A stretch of 64,000 nt of DNA from Mycocentrospora acerina. Lineage: Eukaryota > Ascomycota > Dothideomycetes > Pleosporales. The DNA is taken from NCBI GenBank assembly GCA_022701365.1, contig JAKUHH010000151.1, positions 29,001 through 93,000 on the forward strand, in the 5' to 3' direction. Below are positions 18,934-31,235 of this stretch, in pieces. How positions within the stretch are numbered: the first letter of the stretch is position 1; every line of letters begins with the position of its first letter. The notes beneath the pieces are model-generated. The model was not told where the DNA came from. It worked only from the letters and a program-made list of their open reading frames with translations, and did no database searches. Made by a program: the position numbers and the translations under genes.

Positions 18934-20100
18934 ATAGCTTTTGAAATGCGTACGACGTAATTGCACAAATGAGAAAATAGAACAAAGGAAAAATTGTCTT
19001 GGTCAAGCAGATCGTATCCTACTTGGAAGCAAATACACTCGATATAGAATGAACCAACAAATCATTACAACACAGCGCAGATACTCTACCCGGCACATTT
19101 CCACACAATGGCAATATACCGGAAATTTCTGATGATGATAATAGACACTAGCTCATAGCCTTTGGCGATTCGCACCTAAGATGCTGACGCGCGAAGAAGA
19201 AGCCAACCCCTTCAGCTCCCTCGATGACTTTGCAGTTTGCATGCATCTTTCAAATTTTGCGTGTTTGTGCATATTTTAAAAACTATCCACACACATCCGT
19301 ATTACATTTTACTCTTCACATGCGTCTTACCGAATCTCGCTTTCTCGTCATCTACGCTCGCTCGTTAGTGCTTATTTACGGCCTTGGTGTGCTGAGTTTT
19401 GACACGACGTGCGAAAAGGTGCAATGATGTTATGCTATATTATAGTTTCGGTGCGTCCGGCGTGTCTGTGAGTAGGCGAAGTAATTGTTGAGGGGTGATG
19501 ACGCGGAAGGGAGGGAGGCGTAGATCTCGTACTGTGAGTTGCGGGTGTTGCTGTCGCCGTCGGGGCATGCTGACTGTGTTGACCGCATTCAAACCAGGCT
19601 ACTTGAATCGTGGGATGAGAGAGTGATGTGTTGCATGAAGTGTATGCAGAATGAAGTCTGTCATTATAGACGAGGGGAGAATTGAAAGGGATAATTTAAT
19701 TACTGGGGAGTAGTTCCTCTGGCTTGAATCTGCAATGGAAGAAATCGAGACGTTATCTGGACATGTGCATATTACGATCTTGGAAAATATTTAGTGAATG
19801 AGAGCAGATGCGAGGAAAGTCTGAGCAGATGATTTGTAGTCTATGTAAAAACGCTTTGCGAACGCGTCTCTTCTGATTTACATACGCTCCAATCTCGAGT
19901 CATGAATGTGCAGCTAAATTTCAGGGGAAACAGATAGATGCATGGAAATATATACAGGGAAATATGTATTAGGAAGGCCAGCAACACCTTCGACACCCAC
20001 CACTTACTCCAACCATCCAGGCTTGGAATTAACCCCCAACCGCTGCGCCCACAACTCCAGTCGCCACCCCTAAAACCCCTGTCGCCTCAAGGCATCCTAC
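18934..20100. other. AT-rich intergenic region
   Basis: Convergent space between the ABM-like gene and the carbonic anhydrase. A 32-codon frame at 19181-19279 starts MLTREEEANPFSSLDDFAVC and may be the remains of a coding segment, but it is too short to call. The last 100 bases are GC-richer and probably carry the carbonic anhydrase 3' untranslated region. Confidence 0.55.
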
Positions 20101-20957
20101 TTAAACAATCTGGGTAGCTGTACCGCTACGTCCACCAATCTCAAGCATATTGGGTCCACCAAGGGTGTTCTGAATGAAGCGCGAGTTGAACTTGACAACC
20201 TTCTTGATAGCGTTGAAGTCGCGAACGGAAATGGGAAGAGGGTCCTTGACGATGAGGAAAGTGACGCCCTCAGCGCAGGGAGGTGTGGTGAGCGAGCCGC
20301 TGTATGTCAGGATCTGGCTGGACTTGATCTTGGCGTACACATTTGAGAAGTCAAGACCTGACTTGATGGTAACGTGGGTGCCAGGGGTGGCGATCTTGGG
20401 GATGGAGGACGAGAGGCCCCTGATAATGGGGTCGGAGTTGCCGGTAGAAACCTCGAACATCAGTGCAATGACGGCGAGCTGCGTGGTGTCTGAGATGCGC
20501 TGGTGCACAAAGTGTACCTCGAGAGGGAAGTATTCAGATGCAATGTGATGCTCAGAAGGAGTGTGCATGTGGAATTGCACGAGCCTGTAGTCGGCGTTGT
20601 TGTACCGCGTAGTACCATTGAGGGCGACTTCAATGGTAGTGCCCAAGTTCTCAAACTCGACGGGGCCATCGGCAACATCAAGAACGGGCCTGGATGTAGC
20701 AGCCTTGATCGAACTGTCTGAAGACTTGTTAATAAGGATTATGATTGGAAGATTCACTTGGACATACCGATGTTAATGGGTGACTGGTTCTTGCCTGTCT
20801 TGCAAGCTGCGTTGGCAGGAGAGAGCGAAGCCCAGTTGAAAGGTCCATTAAGAGGTCCGAAACCCCAGGTGCTGACTTCGGCACGCTTGAACATCTCAAG
20901 GCCATGCATGCAAGACGCAGAGGCCGTAGAGGCGAGGATGAGCTGCTTGAAGAGCAT
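20101..20957 (-). CDS. Secreted alpha-carbonic anhydrase
   Basis: Two exons, 20957-20768 and 20717-20101, with a 50-base intron (GTATGT...CAG); 268 residues. The join reads NQSPINI-DSSIKAATSRP. MLFKQLILASTASASC is a signal peptide, so the enzyme should be secreted or wall-bound. It interconverts CO2 and bicarbonate. The three zinc histidines are in place at about residues 113, 115 and 132 (QFHMHTPSEH and EVHFVHQ), and SGSLTTPPCAEGVTF is the conserved substrate-pocket segment. The mature form is short for the family, as expected of fungal alpha enzymes. I chose the ATG at 20957 because it opens the signal peptide; the frame stays open upstream to 21176 but that part reads as leader sequence. 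Confidence 0.92.
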
Positions 20958-23700
20958 GATGATATTGGAAGAATGAATGTAAAGCTGATAAGCCTGGAAA
21001 AAAGATGCGAGTTGAGTGAATGTGGTCGAGGTTAGTCGGAGAGATGTTGCTGCTGATGATGAATTATCGAAGAGAGGAGTGGTGAGCTTCTTATGTAGTT
21101 GGGTGAACACTACCCCGGTTGGCACATCGAGTACAAGGGGGTCACTGCGGCGATCAACTTGCGCAATGGATACCATGAAACAAGAGAACGAACTCAGGAT
21201 CGACCAGACTCAACCTGCTTAGGAATTGGATGAGAACAGCACGAGAGGCTAAGCAGGTAGTGATGATGGAATAGCAAGCCCATGCTGGCAGTGCTGAGCT
21301 TAGACGGAACCCGAGAAGAACAAGGCCGTGACAAGAGGCACAATGTAATTGAAGGCGGTGGAGAACGGCCCGAAACAGGTCTTAGATGTGGCATTAGTTA
21401 GGGAAGACAGGTTGACCCCCAAAATCACCCCACACGTGGAGTATCAAGAGCGCAAGTTTCTCCATGTTTTCCATGGCTGCAAGGCTATATCGAGACCGCA
21501 GAGCCAAGTCATGCGCGACGAATTCCAGGAAGCGCCGGCCTGTGGTTGTAGAGCTTGAGTATCGGCAGCGATCAGAATCCTTCACCTAGGCGTATAGTCG
21601 TTGCCAAAGTGGGGAATGCACCTGAGACGTTATGAACGCCGAGCAATGCCGCGCGAACCAGGATCAAGACATTAAAACAGCTGCTTAGCCCTTATAGTAA
21701 CGATTGGTGGAGGTGTTTGCAGGATCGCAGCCAACCGCGAAGCGGACATGCGACAGGACAACATGTAAGCCGTGCAGGTGTTTGCGGAGCCGCACTCCAC
21801 CATGCTGCGTTTCGATGCCCGGATTACCCAACATGCATTAGCCACACGCAAAACGTTGGGACCCTGTCGCCATCACCGCGGAGGCTTGACGTTGATGACT
21901 CTCAGTGTTCTTGACTTTTTGACGAGAATAGAGTCCGCCTCTGGACACCTCAAGTCTTGAGCCTGGCAATGAAACATTGCCCTTGGTCCCTTGGAGCAAG
22001 CTTGGCAGAGCAGGTACGGGCTGTCAAATCGACGCCTGGGGACCGCCAATGGCTGGGTAGGGCTATGCCATAGTTGACAGCTGCATTGCCAAGTAAGAGT
22101 CTCTGTGACATCTAGGCTACCCTCGCCGTGAGTCTACAAGCGTCTTCTCATCTGCTCACGTGTACCTCGGGGTTCATTCTGCACTCGTGAGACTAGATCG
22201 CCTGTGCGGCGGCTGGATGAAAGCGAGGCGTAAATGGTACTGTCCAGGCTCCGGTCACCACTCCCAAAAAGTCTCAATGAAAATGAGTGACATCCCATGG
22301 AGAGTGAGAGAGAGAGAGATAGCCAAGGTGAAGGACCCGAGCGGAGGGTACACAGCCCAACGATGGCGAAGCTGAAAGAACTTGTCGCCAAGCGGCGAGT
22401 CAATGGTATCGTCCAAGCATTGTTTTAAACCGTGTGGGCGCAATTGCAGGGCGCGCAAGATACCCGCAGTTCCTTGACGGAATCGTTGATTCGGCCCGGA
22501 ATCTAGCCTCCCAAGCGCGACTGAGCCCTCGCACGCTAAGTAGCGTAACGGTAGAGTTGCGCAAGCGCCGGTCGAATTTCCCTCAACACCACGCCAAGAA
22601 TCGCGACCACTACCTGAGACTTGGGGTAAACTGTTCGATCACTTGATAGCGAAGCCTTGGCATAATCTAGTCAAGAGCAAATCTCCTTGTATCTTCTCAA
22701 AGGCTTGTGGCCGTATAGCGGAATGGGAGGAGAGCAAGATCCCACGTGTGCTTGGCCCTCGGTCTTATGCACTAGTTTCAGTCTTATGTGTTGACCTCAG
22801 CCTACTTCGGGGGGTATACCGTACTACCCAAATACATCGTCTGGGTGCCTTGGATTATCTTGGGCACTTTGTTGCTAACACCTGCCAATACCGTGTCTGG
22901 GCCTCACTAGATGTTGTTTCGTTAGTCCACATTTTGGCAAGGCACTCTTGCACCTATCCCTGACTGTCTTGCCACGCATGATGGTCATTTCTGCTATTCT
23001 AGTGGCGATCCAAGTGCGCTCTCCACCTGAACTAAGCACTTCTGTAAATATGGACAAGCCCGATATCCCACATGTACGTCTCTCACCCTTCCGGTGAGTT
23101 TCCAGAAACGCACAGTTCCCGTTCCATTTCTCCGGTGCATTGTACCATGTGCGTATCAGTTCCCGAAACGCATAGCTCCCGCTCCATTCCTCCGGTGCTA
23201 TATACATCATGCATGCGCCAGTGTCTTACAACTTTTTTCGTCTTTCTCCTCCCGCTCCTTCCGTTTTGTTGCACGGGACCATCAATTCGCACTCGTTCAA
23301 ATCTGAAAACTATCGACAACTGACCAACCTGATCACTTCGGAACAACTCCGTACGGTGAGACGTAGGGCGATATGCACACAACATCCTAAACCCTAGTTG
23401 TAGCGTATTGGGATCGTTATTTCGCATTCGCATTCGCAAATGACCCTCCGTTCAGCGGATGAGTTGAGGGACATATGGTGGAAAATTCAGTATGCGACGT
23501 GAACGAGCAGAGTCTTTGATCAAATTGAACTTGTGAAATGTCACCGCTTTCGATCACCAGTTTTCATGCAGTAGCACTGGCTAGGATGCAGATCGTTTTT
23601 GATTAAAAAAGGCTTCAATCCATACCAAATTTGGATTCAGCGTCAGCGGAAGAAAAAGAGGACCTCAATTTCGTCCTGGCCACCTTTATCTAAGCATGGA
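20958..23700. other. Long intergenic region, no gene supported
   Basis: 2.7 kb between the carbonic anhydrase start and the stop of the CSC1-type gene, both on the minus strand. About 20958-21230 should be the carbonic anhydrase promoter. Frames up to 118 codons occur on both strands but overlap and show no known motif. A 60-base direct duplication lies at 23099-23218 (separate entry). Confidence 0.6.
23099..23218 (+). repeat. 60-base direct tandem duplication
   Basis: Positions 23101-23160 and 23161-23220 align without gaps at exactly 60 bases: TCCAGAAACGCACAGTTCCC against TCCCGAAACGCATAGCTCCC, then GTTCCATTTCTCCGGTGCAT against GCTCCATTCCTCCGGTGCTA; similarity fades in the last 20 bases. 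Most differences are transitions. Because 60 is a multiple of three, the repeat is in frame in open frames on both strands (PETHSSRSISPV / PETHSSRSIPPV on plus; GEMERELCVSG / GGMERELCVSG on minus). Confidence 0.9.
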
Positions 23701-26700
23701 TCACTGTCTATACCTATCATAACTCGTATCTTGCCTTCTTGAACCCCTTTCAAAATACACTACGTCCCCAGCGTCATCCGTGAACTGCCTGACGAGTGGC
23801 TGTCTACTATCTACTGCTCTTAGAACACCCTCCATCTCCAGCGGCGTTACAGGAATACTGACATCATCCACTCCTTGGAATCCATCTGCACGTCGATACC
23901 CCTGAGCGTACGAAGTACCTGATTCGTGTTCTTCCTCGCCCAATCGCGTGGAACTTGAATTACGCGACGCCCACGAGTCTCTATTTTTACTCTTCGCATA
24001 CGGCCCGAATTCTGTGAATGTTGTGAACGTAGAGGGTGTGCCGGGACGCGAAGTCATATCGTCAGGTCGACCGTAAAGCTCTCCATCGCCACCAAACTCA
24101 TCTCTAAACTCGGCGCGCTTCTTAAAGTTTTCAAAGTCTAGATCTTGCTCTGCGACGATTTCAATGTCAGGCATGTTTTGCTCGTCAGTGGCTGGTCTGC
24201 CTGTCTGTGTGGGATGCAGTTCCGTCATGTACACATCCCCATAATTCAGGGTTGCAGGTCGCGCTCGATCCGTGTCGCGAGGAGCGAAGATATCGTGCTC
24301 TGTGTTTAAGCGATGGCCGTAGATTTCCTTGAGGAGGTGCTGTGATTTGGCGTGCACCATAGGACTGATAAGCTTCTTATAGATTGCGGGATTACCAAAA
24401 CGGACTGCGACCCTATCATTTTTACGCGACTTGGGATGGTCTGCATGATGTGAACCCTCAATATCCGAGTAAGGGAGAGTAGAATAGTATGACATCTTGT
24501 CGTCGAAAGTACGCTTGCAGTACCACTTGAAACCGAAAAGGAGGAATGGTAGTGGTACCATCGCGTACAGCATATCTGCATTTCTAAATGTGTTTGCTGT
24601 TATTGTGCCCACGCCTTGTGCACCAACTGATAGTGCTATTAAACCATTGGCTAACATGACGGCGAAGAGCAAGCGATTAACAAGAAGTCTCCAGAAACGG
24701 CCTCCAGACTCTGTCTTGGTGATGAATACGTACTGCAATAAGTACTTTTTAAAAACGCAGTCCATGGTAAGATAAAAGGCAGTGATTGGGAGGATGATAG
24801 GCTGCAGTGCTCCCATGCAAAGCCCAACTGTCGTGACAAAGAGGTAGTTGTTGAAGTAATCCGCATATGGGAAAGGCTGAGGCGCGCTGAGCTCAATCAG
24901 CTCGCGCGGTGTAGGTGAATAAAAGGTCTTTTGAATCCATGTCCAGAGCATGATCCACGCCTGAGAGAGGTCAATAGCTGCACCGAGGTTCCTTTGCATT
25001 TGCCAAGTGAGCCAGAAAGTTGAGACGTTACACAAACCGACCATGAGGTTGGAAAAGAGATGGGCGTTTCGGATAGCCTCCCAAACTCCTTGGTCTTGTG
25101 CTGCAATCACGCCAGCCACGAAGCGCCAAATAGACCCGAACATCGAGAAAACAAACAAGTTGTTGAAAACGAAGAAGGCATATAGGCGTGCCGTGACGTG
25201 TCTCTCTCGCGAAGTTTTCGATATATCGCCCGAATGTGTAAAGAGGCGGCGAAAAACAACGGGTACTCCCATATACATGAGTACCTGGACCAAAGGGGCC
25301 AGAATACCCTGCAAAATGGCCCATCGAGTTGGATGTTGTCGGAGTTCCCTTTGAAATGTAGGCCAGACCAGTCCAAGATTCGCAAAATTGGACAAGAAGA
25401 TAGAGGTTAGCATATTGGGTACGATGAATGCAATGGTAAAGAGCGTAACCCATAGGCCGTCCCAAAACGCCCGTATGCGTCTTTTTCTTCTGCTCATGGG
25501 CAAGTTTTGCCACAAGAGATCCTGAGGCTTCGGCGCGAGGTAAACACTGCAACCTCCAGGTCCCTTCTTTCTGGCGGCATACGCAACCGCGTGGGCATCC
25601 TCAATATGAGCGTATGTGGCGAATCCAAAGGACATGGGATTCCTCATGTCGACACTCTCTCGTACTTCTTTGATCATTGTTTCAAGTCTTGTGATTCGAT
25701 TCGTAAGATAATCGATAGCATCAACCTTTTGTTTTCCATGCGTCACCTTATCATCTTTCGCTACTTTGCAAACGGGTCTCTTGGCTGGCAGTCGATTGGG
25801 GTTGGAAAGGTATTTTGCCAGTACTCTCTCTAGTTCTCGAACGGCTTCGTCGTGGTGCTCGATCATCTCGGGCAGTTCTTTCACGTTACGGGCGATTGCT
25901 GTCCGGGGTATGTCATCCGTCTGCTTCGCACTGTCAATGAGTTCGGTGATGCCGATGTCGGTTCGTGACGATTTAGGTATGTGGGTGAGCTGAATTGATG
26001 TCAGCTTACACTACTGCATGCCTCCACAAGACTTACCAGTAATGTCCTGGAATGCAAGCTTGCGTGGTACTCCCGACTATCGTAGTACGTCCGCCTCAGC
26101 TTCAATACTGCCTTGTAGTTCCACCACAAAAAAAAGCAGATTGTACCTTGAAATATGTAGGCCATGAGAACATATGCCCAAAACTTCGTGCCAAAAATGT
26201 ACTGTGGAGTAAATTTCATCAAGGTCGCAATATTGTTCCATTGATCGTAGAAAGAGGACCCTCCCACAACGTTGACTGGGATGAGAATACCGCAGCCAGC
26301 AACAGTCAACACCAGGAAGATGTTTCTCAGCATGCGCATGAACCTTAGAAAAAGAACTGCATCAAGTCCGATCTTATCTACCAGATCTTGCTCTTTAACC
26401 TCTTTGATAGCTGGCACCCAACTTAATGGTTTCCGGCCTAGCGGCATGGGTTTATGTTTCTCGTCGGCATGCTTCGCTCTTGGGGCATAGATTCGACTGT
26501 TTCGTGGCCGAAGAAAGCAAAAAACGAGGACCAATAGACCGCTGAGGACAAACGAATACACAATAGCTGCGTAGATAGACTTTTCTTGGACCTTGTAAAA
26601 GTGTTAATCACAGGAGCTGGGAATTCTCAGACAAGGATCACACTATACCTCTGTTTGGAATGGGTCCGCAATCAAGTCAAGAAACTTGTCCGCTGAGCTC

Positions 26701-26729
26701 TCCCCAGCATCCCGAATCTTCAATACCAT
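23701..26729 (-). CDS. CSC1/OSCA/TMEM63-type (DUF221) calcium-permeable channel
   Basis: Three exons, 26729-26649, 26591-26037 and 25989-23701, joined in phase 0 across introns of 57 and 47 bases; 974 residues. The joins read PFQTE-VQEKSIYAAIVYSF and HSRTLL-LTHIPKSSRTD. The order is family-typical: ADKFLDLIADPFQTE lead, first helix YSFVLSGLLVLVFCFLRPRNS, PRAKHADEKHKP linker, two helices, a cytosolic loop, then the multi-helix RSN1-7TM core (ANLGLVWPTFQRELRQHP region onward) and a long charged C-terminal tail with RPGTPSTFTTF. Homologues are plasma-membrane mechanosensitive or osmosensitive cation channels. The start at 26729 gives the usual fungal N-terminus. Upstream sequence could splice in frame to it (see findings) but is not needed. 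Confidence 0.9.
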
Positions 26730-27702
26730 AGCCGTAAGATGCAACTTAGTGAGTGTCACCCCGGACACTGAATACTCGGGCGGTAGATACACTCACGCTC
26801 AAGAAGATTTCGATATGTACAAAGAAACGAAGGATTAAGAATGAAGGTGTTGAGTTTTTCAAGCCAAACGATATGCCTGGAATGGCATCTGTAGTTTCAA
26901 AAGCCTTTGTTGGGACTCTAAAGCAGTACCCGCTGATCGCCACTAGCAACGTCATACCACATCCTAGTGGGCACGAAGTGCCAATGTCTAGTATCGAAAA
27001 GAACCTTCGAAAAGTCTAGCCCACCCCACAGTCCTGTGCCGCTTGGCTCAAGAAAGGTTAGAAACGTTTTCGTGTCTAAATATAGATGCTGGATTGAGAA
27101 ACATGACTGAATCATTCCGAACAAAGACTCTGAGACCACTGTAATTGGCAAGGGTCTGCGTGACCACATCGACGTCGAAAATCCATGTTGGGACGCGTGG
27201 TGGTGGTCAAGCGGATGTTCAGGGAAGCCAGCGCAGGGACTGTCAATCTTCATAATTTTAACATGATCGCGTTCGTGGTGTGACGTCAGCGAAGCTTGAC
27301 CCACCCGACGAAGAACTTCAACACGTGTTACACTCATCTCTCTATTTAGATCTTGGCCAACCAATGCTTGGCTGATTCCATCTTCACGATGACTTCTTGA
27401 GCGAAGAACTGTTTGAGCTTAGATAATCAGGATTTGCGGTCACAAACGAACAGGACATCTCTTTGACCTGGAAAATGATTCACATCCCCAGTAAGAAGAA
27501 CCAAGCTAAGGTCGCTAACAATATCTCCTCATTTTGGGTACTCCTATCCTAATTTGTGTTGGAAAAAGACTCCAGCAATGCACAATCCAATACCCATAAA
27601 GCTGCTCTGAAAATGAAATAGTACTACCAAACAATTTTCCGCCGCACAGCCCAGGCGTCCTAGCGAAGTTACACCCGTCTTCTATCGTACAAAATTACTC
27701 CT
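26730..27702. other. Intergenic region with an unexplained minus-strand open frame
   Basis: Space between the CSC1-type gene start and the Spt5 stop, both on the minus strand. It should hold the CSC1 promoter and the Spt5 3' end. A minus-strand frame is open from about 27426 to 26918 and reads like protein (QALVGQDLNREMSVTRVEV ... FDTRHWHFVPTRMWYDV). A second minus-strand frame at 26955-26746 reads AIPGISFGLKNSTPSFLILR and is followed by a GTGAGT donor at about 26796. No family is recognised. Confidence 0.35.
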
Positions 27703-30700
27703 TTAATCGTAACCTGGGTCATCTCCATATGCTCCAGGAGTCGGCGCAGCATACGCACCCGGTGTTGGGGCAGCCGCAGCTCCGTATCTATCGTTGGGCG
27801 TAGGCGCACCGAAGTTCCCAGGGGTCGGAGCATCCATGGGCGGGCCACCTGGCGTAGGCGCAGAGTACGCTCCATAGCCACCAGGGGTTGGCGCTGCATA
27901 TGCACCGGGTGTAGGTGCATTGTAAGCTCCAGGCGTGGGGGCACCCAAATTCGACTTCGACACACCAGACGATGCACCACCCCAGCCAGGCGTCCGACCT
28001 CCTCCTCCTCCTCCCCCTCCTCCACTTCCTGCTCCACTTCCTCCGCTAAAGCCTCCGTATGCAGTGCGCGAGCCGTCGTTTCCGCCGTATGATGTTCCGC
28101 CGCCGTAGGACGTAGCTCCACCGTACGAGGTAGCGCCACCATAGGCAGTGCGTGAGCCGTCACCACCGCCATAAGCTGTTCTACCTCCATCACCGCCTCC
28201 GTAAGCCGTCTGTCCACCACCACCGCCCCAACCAGGCGTTCGGCCACCACTGCCACCCCCCCATCCCGGAGTGCGACCCCCAGAAGGTGTGCTGCCCCAC
28301 GACGGGCCGCGTGATGAGTTGGTGTTGCCCCAGGCAGGCGTACGTCCACTGCTGTGGCTTGGTGTAGCGCCAGCATAACCTCCTCCTGATCCCCCTCCCC
28401 CTCCACGCGAACGGTTGGGGAACCTGCCAGTGTTGAAGTCCATGCTGTTGCCAGTGATTGGATCCTTCACTGTTAACAATTCCTTCTTGACCGAGACTTG
28501 CTTGTTCTTGGTGTGTAGTTCAATGCGAGCTTCATCGTTCATGGTATCCTTGACGATACCTAGAAGACCTTTGTAGGGACCCTTGCGAATGGTGACAGTC
28601 TTTCCAATCAACTTATCACGGCCCATAGCTCGAGGTGGGGGCATTGCGGCTGTTGGACCGTTTGCGCCAGCATTCAAAGCGGGGTTGATGCCGCTGAGAT
28701 CTGGACCTTGTGCTTGGGCACGTCCACTCTTCGCTGCCATGGTGACGACGTTGTTGCTGCGGACGACAAAAATGCCCTGGTTCTCAACCAACTCACGGTT
28801 CTGCACAAACAGGATACCTCGATAGATGTATAAGACCTTGCCCTGTCGGCCTTCGCCACCGTGCTCTTTAACGTTGTCTTCATGCCTGATCTCGTTGCCA
28901 TCACGGTCAGTGGCTACAGCGAAACGGTTCTGGCCTACGGCTTGCGTTACTCGAGTGTGCAGAAGTTGACGAACATCGCCATGCTGATCAACCACGTTAA
29001 GGACTTCACGGTCAACTCGAACCACGCAGCCGATTGTTGAGGCACTTCTGAATGTTAGCATGTGTATATCACAAAGTGAAATCTTGACTTACTCAATCTG
29101 AACAAGATCATAGAGATCAAACTTGGAGTCAGCACCAACAGTGGCAGAATCTGCTGCACGCTTCAAGTCTTTGCTGAAGACTGTAATTTCTTGCTGAGTG
29201 GAATCGCAAAGAAGGGTGATGGAGTCGTTCTTGATCTTAGTGATCAAACCAACTTCGTCAACATACTTGCTGCCACCAATAACCTTTACATGGTCACCCT
29301 CACGGAATAGCTTTCGCAGGGTTTTTACAGGAGCGTCAATTCTCCTGCCTCTGAGCTCGCCCTCTGTGACCTTCAACGTGACGATGTCGCCTGTGACAGT
29401 GACAGTTGTACCGCGAATGCCCTTCTGCTCACCAGTGTAGATCTCGACATTGTCTCCAGCGGCGAAGGCCGAGCCATTGTTTGCAGCTTTTTGTGCAGCC
29501 TGAACTGCGAGCAAGTCCATGGTCTCGGTGCCATCAGCATTCTGAATGGAGAAGAATTGTAACTCTTCCATCTTGGGGGCGACATCTTTGGCCACAAGCC
29601 AGTTCACCTTGACCTCCTTGATTAGGAACCCGTACTGATATTCTTCATTTTTGTAGGTGTAGGCTTTTTGGCCGCCGGAACCAGCCATACTGAGATACTT
29701 CATGTGTCGCTTCTTGGCCTCAGCTTCGTTGAACAAACGCGCAGGGGGTCGTTCTTTATTCTTGTTCCAACCAGTTCGCTTGCGCTTGTTGTCAGCAGCG
29801 GCATTGGTGTCTTCGTTCAGGCCGTAATCGAGACGAGGAACAAGTTGCACAACGCAATCCAAGCCGTTGGCAGAAACCTCAACAACCTTTGCCAGGTCGC
29901 CCCTGTAGGTGGCCGGGCGCATCATGCGCACAAATTTGCCCACTTCTAGAGGCTCCTTCTTCTTTTTGCGAAGGAGATCCGGACGCTCCTTGACGTCGAT
30001 GGCGGAGAAGCCGGAGCCTAGGTACACATTGGAGATGCCCTCGAGCAGCTCGAGACAGGCCTGCTGTGAGTCGGCTTCAACGTAGAGGTAGCCTCTCTGA
30101 GGTCCAGATGGTCCTCGCTCAAAGACCGAGTAGACGTTCAAGTGTTGTTTTGCGCGCATTTTCTCGTCGATACGCTTTTGGATGGCCATGACGACCTCGC
30201 GCTCTTTGCCTTCTCTGCATTTTGTCATCCAAATGGTGGGGTCGTTGACGGTGGGGAGAGCCAGAGGGACCGCGCCCGCACCGCCGCGACGGGCGCTCTG
30301 CATCTCTCGGCGCCTGTATTTCTCGTCAAACTCTTTTGCAATCTCCTCGACATCGCGCTGGGCGTTAACCTCGCGGCGCATGTCGAGCTCGCGGTGGTGG
30401 CGGTCATCGAGATCAGCGCCTGTAGGCTCGAGCAGGTCGTCGGGGTGCACTTCGTCGGCAATCTCGTCGTCGCCCTCGTCTTCCTCCTCCTCATCCTCGT
30501 CGACTTCGGCTTCGAGGTCGATGAACTGATTGCGCTTTACCGTCTTCTTCCGCCGCTTGGAAGGCCGAGCCTAGAGAATGTCAACGCGGCCACTTGTACA
30601 GATGCGCTGCGACTATACATACAACTACGTCTTCGTCCTCATCGTCCTCGTCTTCGTCATCGTCATCGTCGCCGCCTTCTTCATCATCATCAGCCTGGCG

Positions 30701-30850
30701 CGTGTCGTCCTCGTCCTGGTCGTCATATGCTGCTGGCCGATGCGAGGCGCTGTTGTTGCTCGGGGGCGCGATGTCATCCTCGTCGACCTCAGGCTGGGGG
30801 TTGAAGTCGTCCTCCTCCTCTGAGTCAGAGCCGTTCCCGTAGCTTGCCAT
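27703..30850 (-). CDS. SPT5: Transcription elongation factor Spt5
   Basis: Three exons, 30850-30623, 30570-29093 and 29047-27703, total 1016 residues. Donors are GTATGT and GTAAGT; the second join restores LVQIE-SASTIGCVVRVD. Order: very acidic N-terminus (DDDDDEDEDDEDED), basic patch RPSKRRKKTVKR, NusG N-terminal domain (DPTIWMTKCREGKEREVVMAI), several KOW segments (for example FREGDHVKVIGG and LIGKTVTIRKGPYKGLLGIV), then a Gly-rich tail and C-terminal repeats. Spt5 pairs with Spt4 on RNA polymerase II and controls processivity. The tail has three repeat types: GRTPGWGG, GRTAYGG/TSYGG, and eight APTPG-like units (mostly APTPGAY), the likely phosphorylation platform. The first intron could also use an earlier GT, which would drop two residues. 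Confidence 0.95.
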
Positions 30851-31235
30851 TGCTAAGAGCAGAGGCCGGAGCAGAGGTGTAGACTAGAAGATGCGCTGGA
30901 GACTGGGGAGGCTTCGCGGAAGCTCTTAGACGTGTCGGCGGCCGCGCGACTGGCGTAAGACTGTGAGTGATGCTCCAGATGAGTGAAAGGCCTACTGTAG
31001 AGTAGGCGGGAGGGGGAGGGGAGAAAGAGAAGGGAGCACAGTCGAGGGAAGAAGCGAGCAAGAAACAGCGCTCGTTTGTGATGGAGCCGTCGAAAGAGGT
31101 GAGCATCCAAAAGGAACACGCTAGTCGAGTTAGCGTTCTGATCCGTGCACTGCCAGCTGCATGTGAGGCGCTTGATATGCCGTACAACACCAAAGGGGGC
31201 ACAACATGGCTATTTTTTGCTCTACAATAAGCATT
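30851..31235. promoter_or_regulatory. Spt5 promoter region
   Basis: 385 bases upstream of the minus-strand Spt5 start and downstream of the reductase stop. About 31000-31040 is purine-rich on the plus strand (GGGAGGGGGAGGGGAGAAAGAGAAGGGAG), so a CT-rich tract precedes Spt5 transcription, as in many housekeeping promoters of filamentous fungi. No gene is seen. Confidence 0.5.

Noticed and set aside
27669..28406. 245-codon minus-strand frame overlapping the Spt5 tail
   Set aside because: Out-of-frame shadow of the Gly- and Thr-Pro-rich repeats of Spt5.
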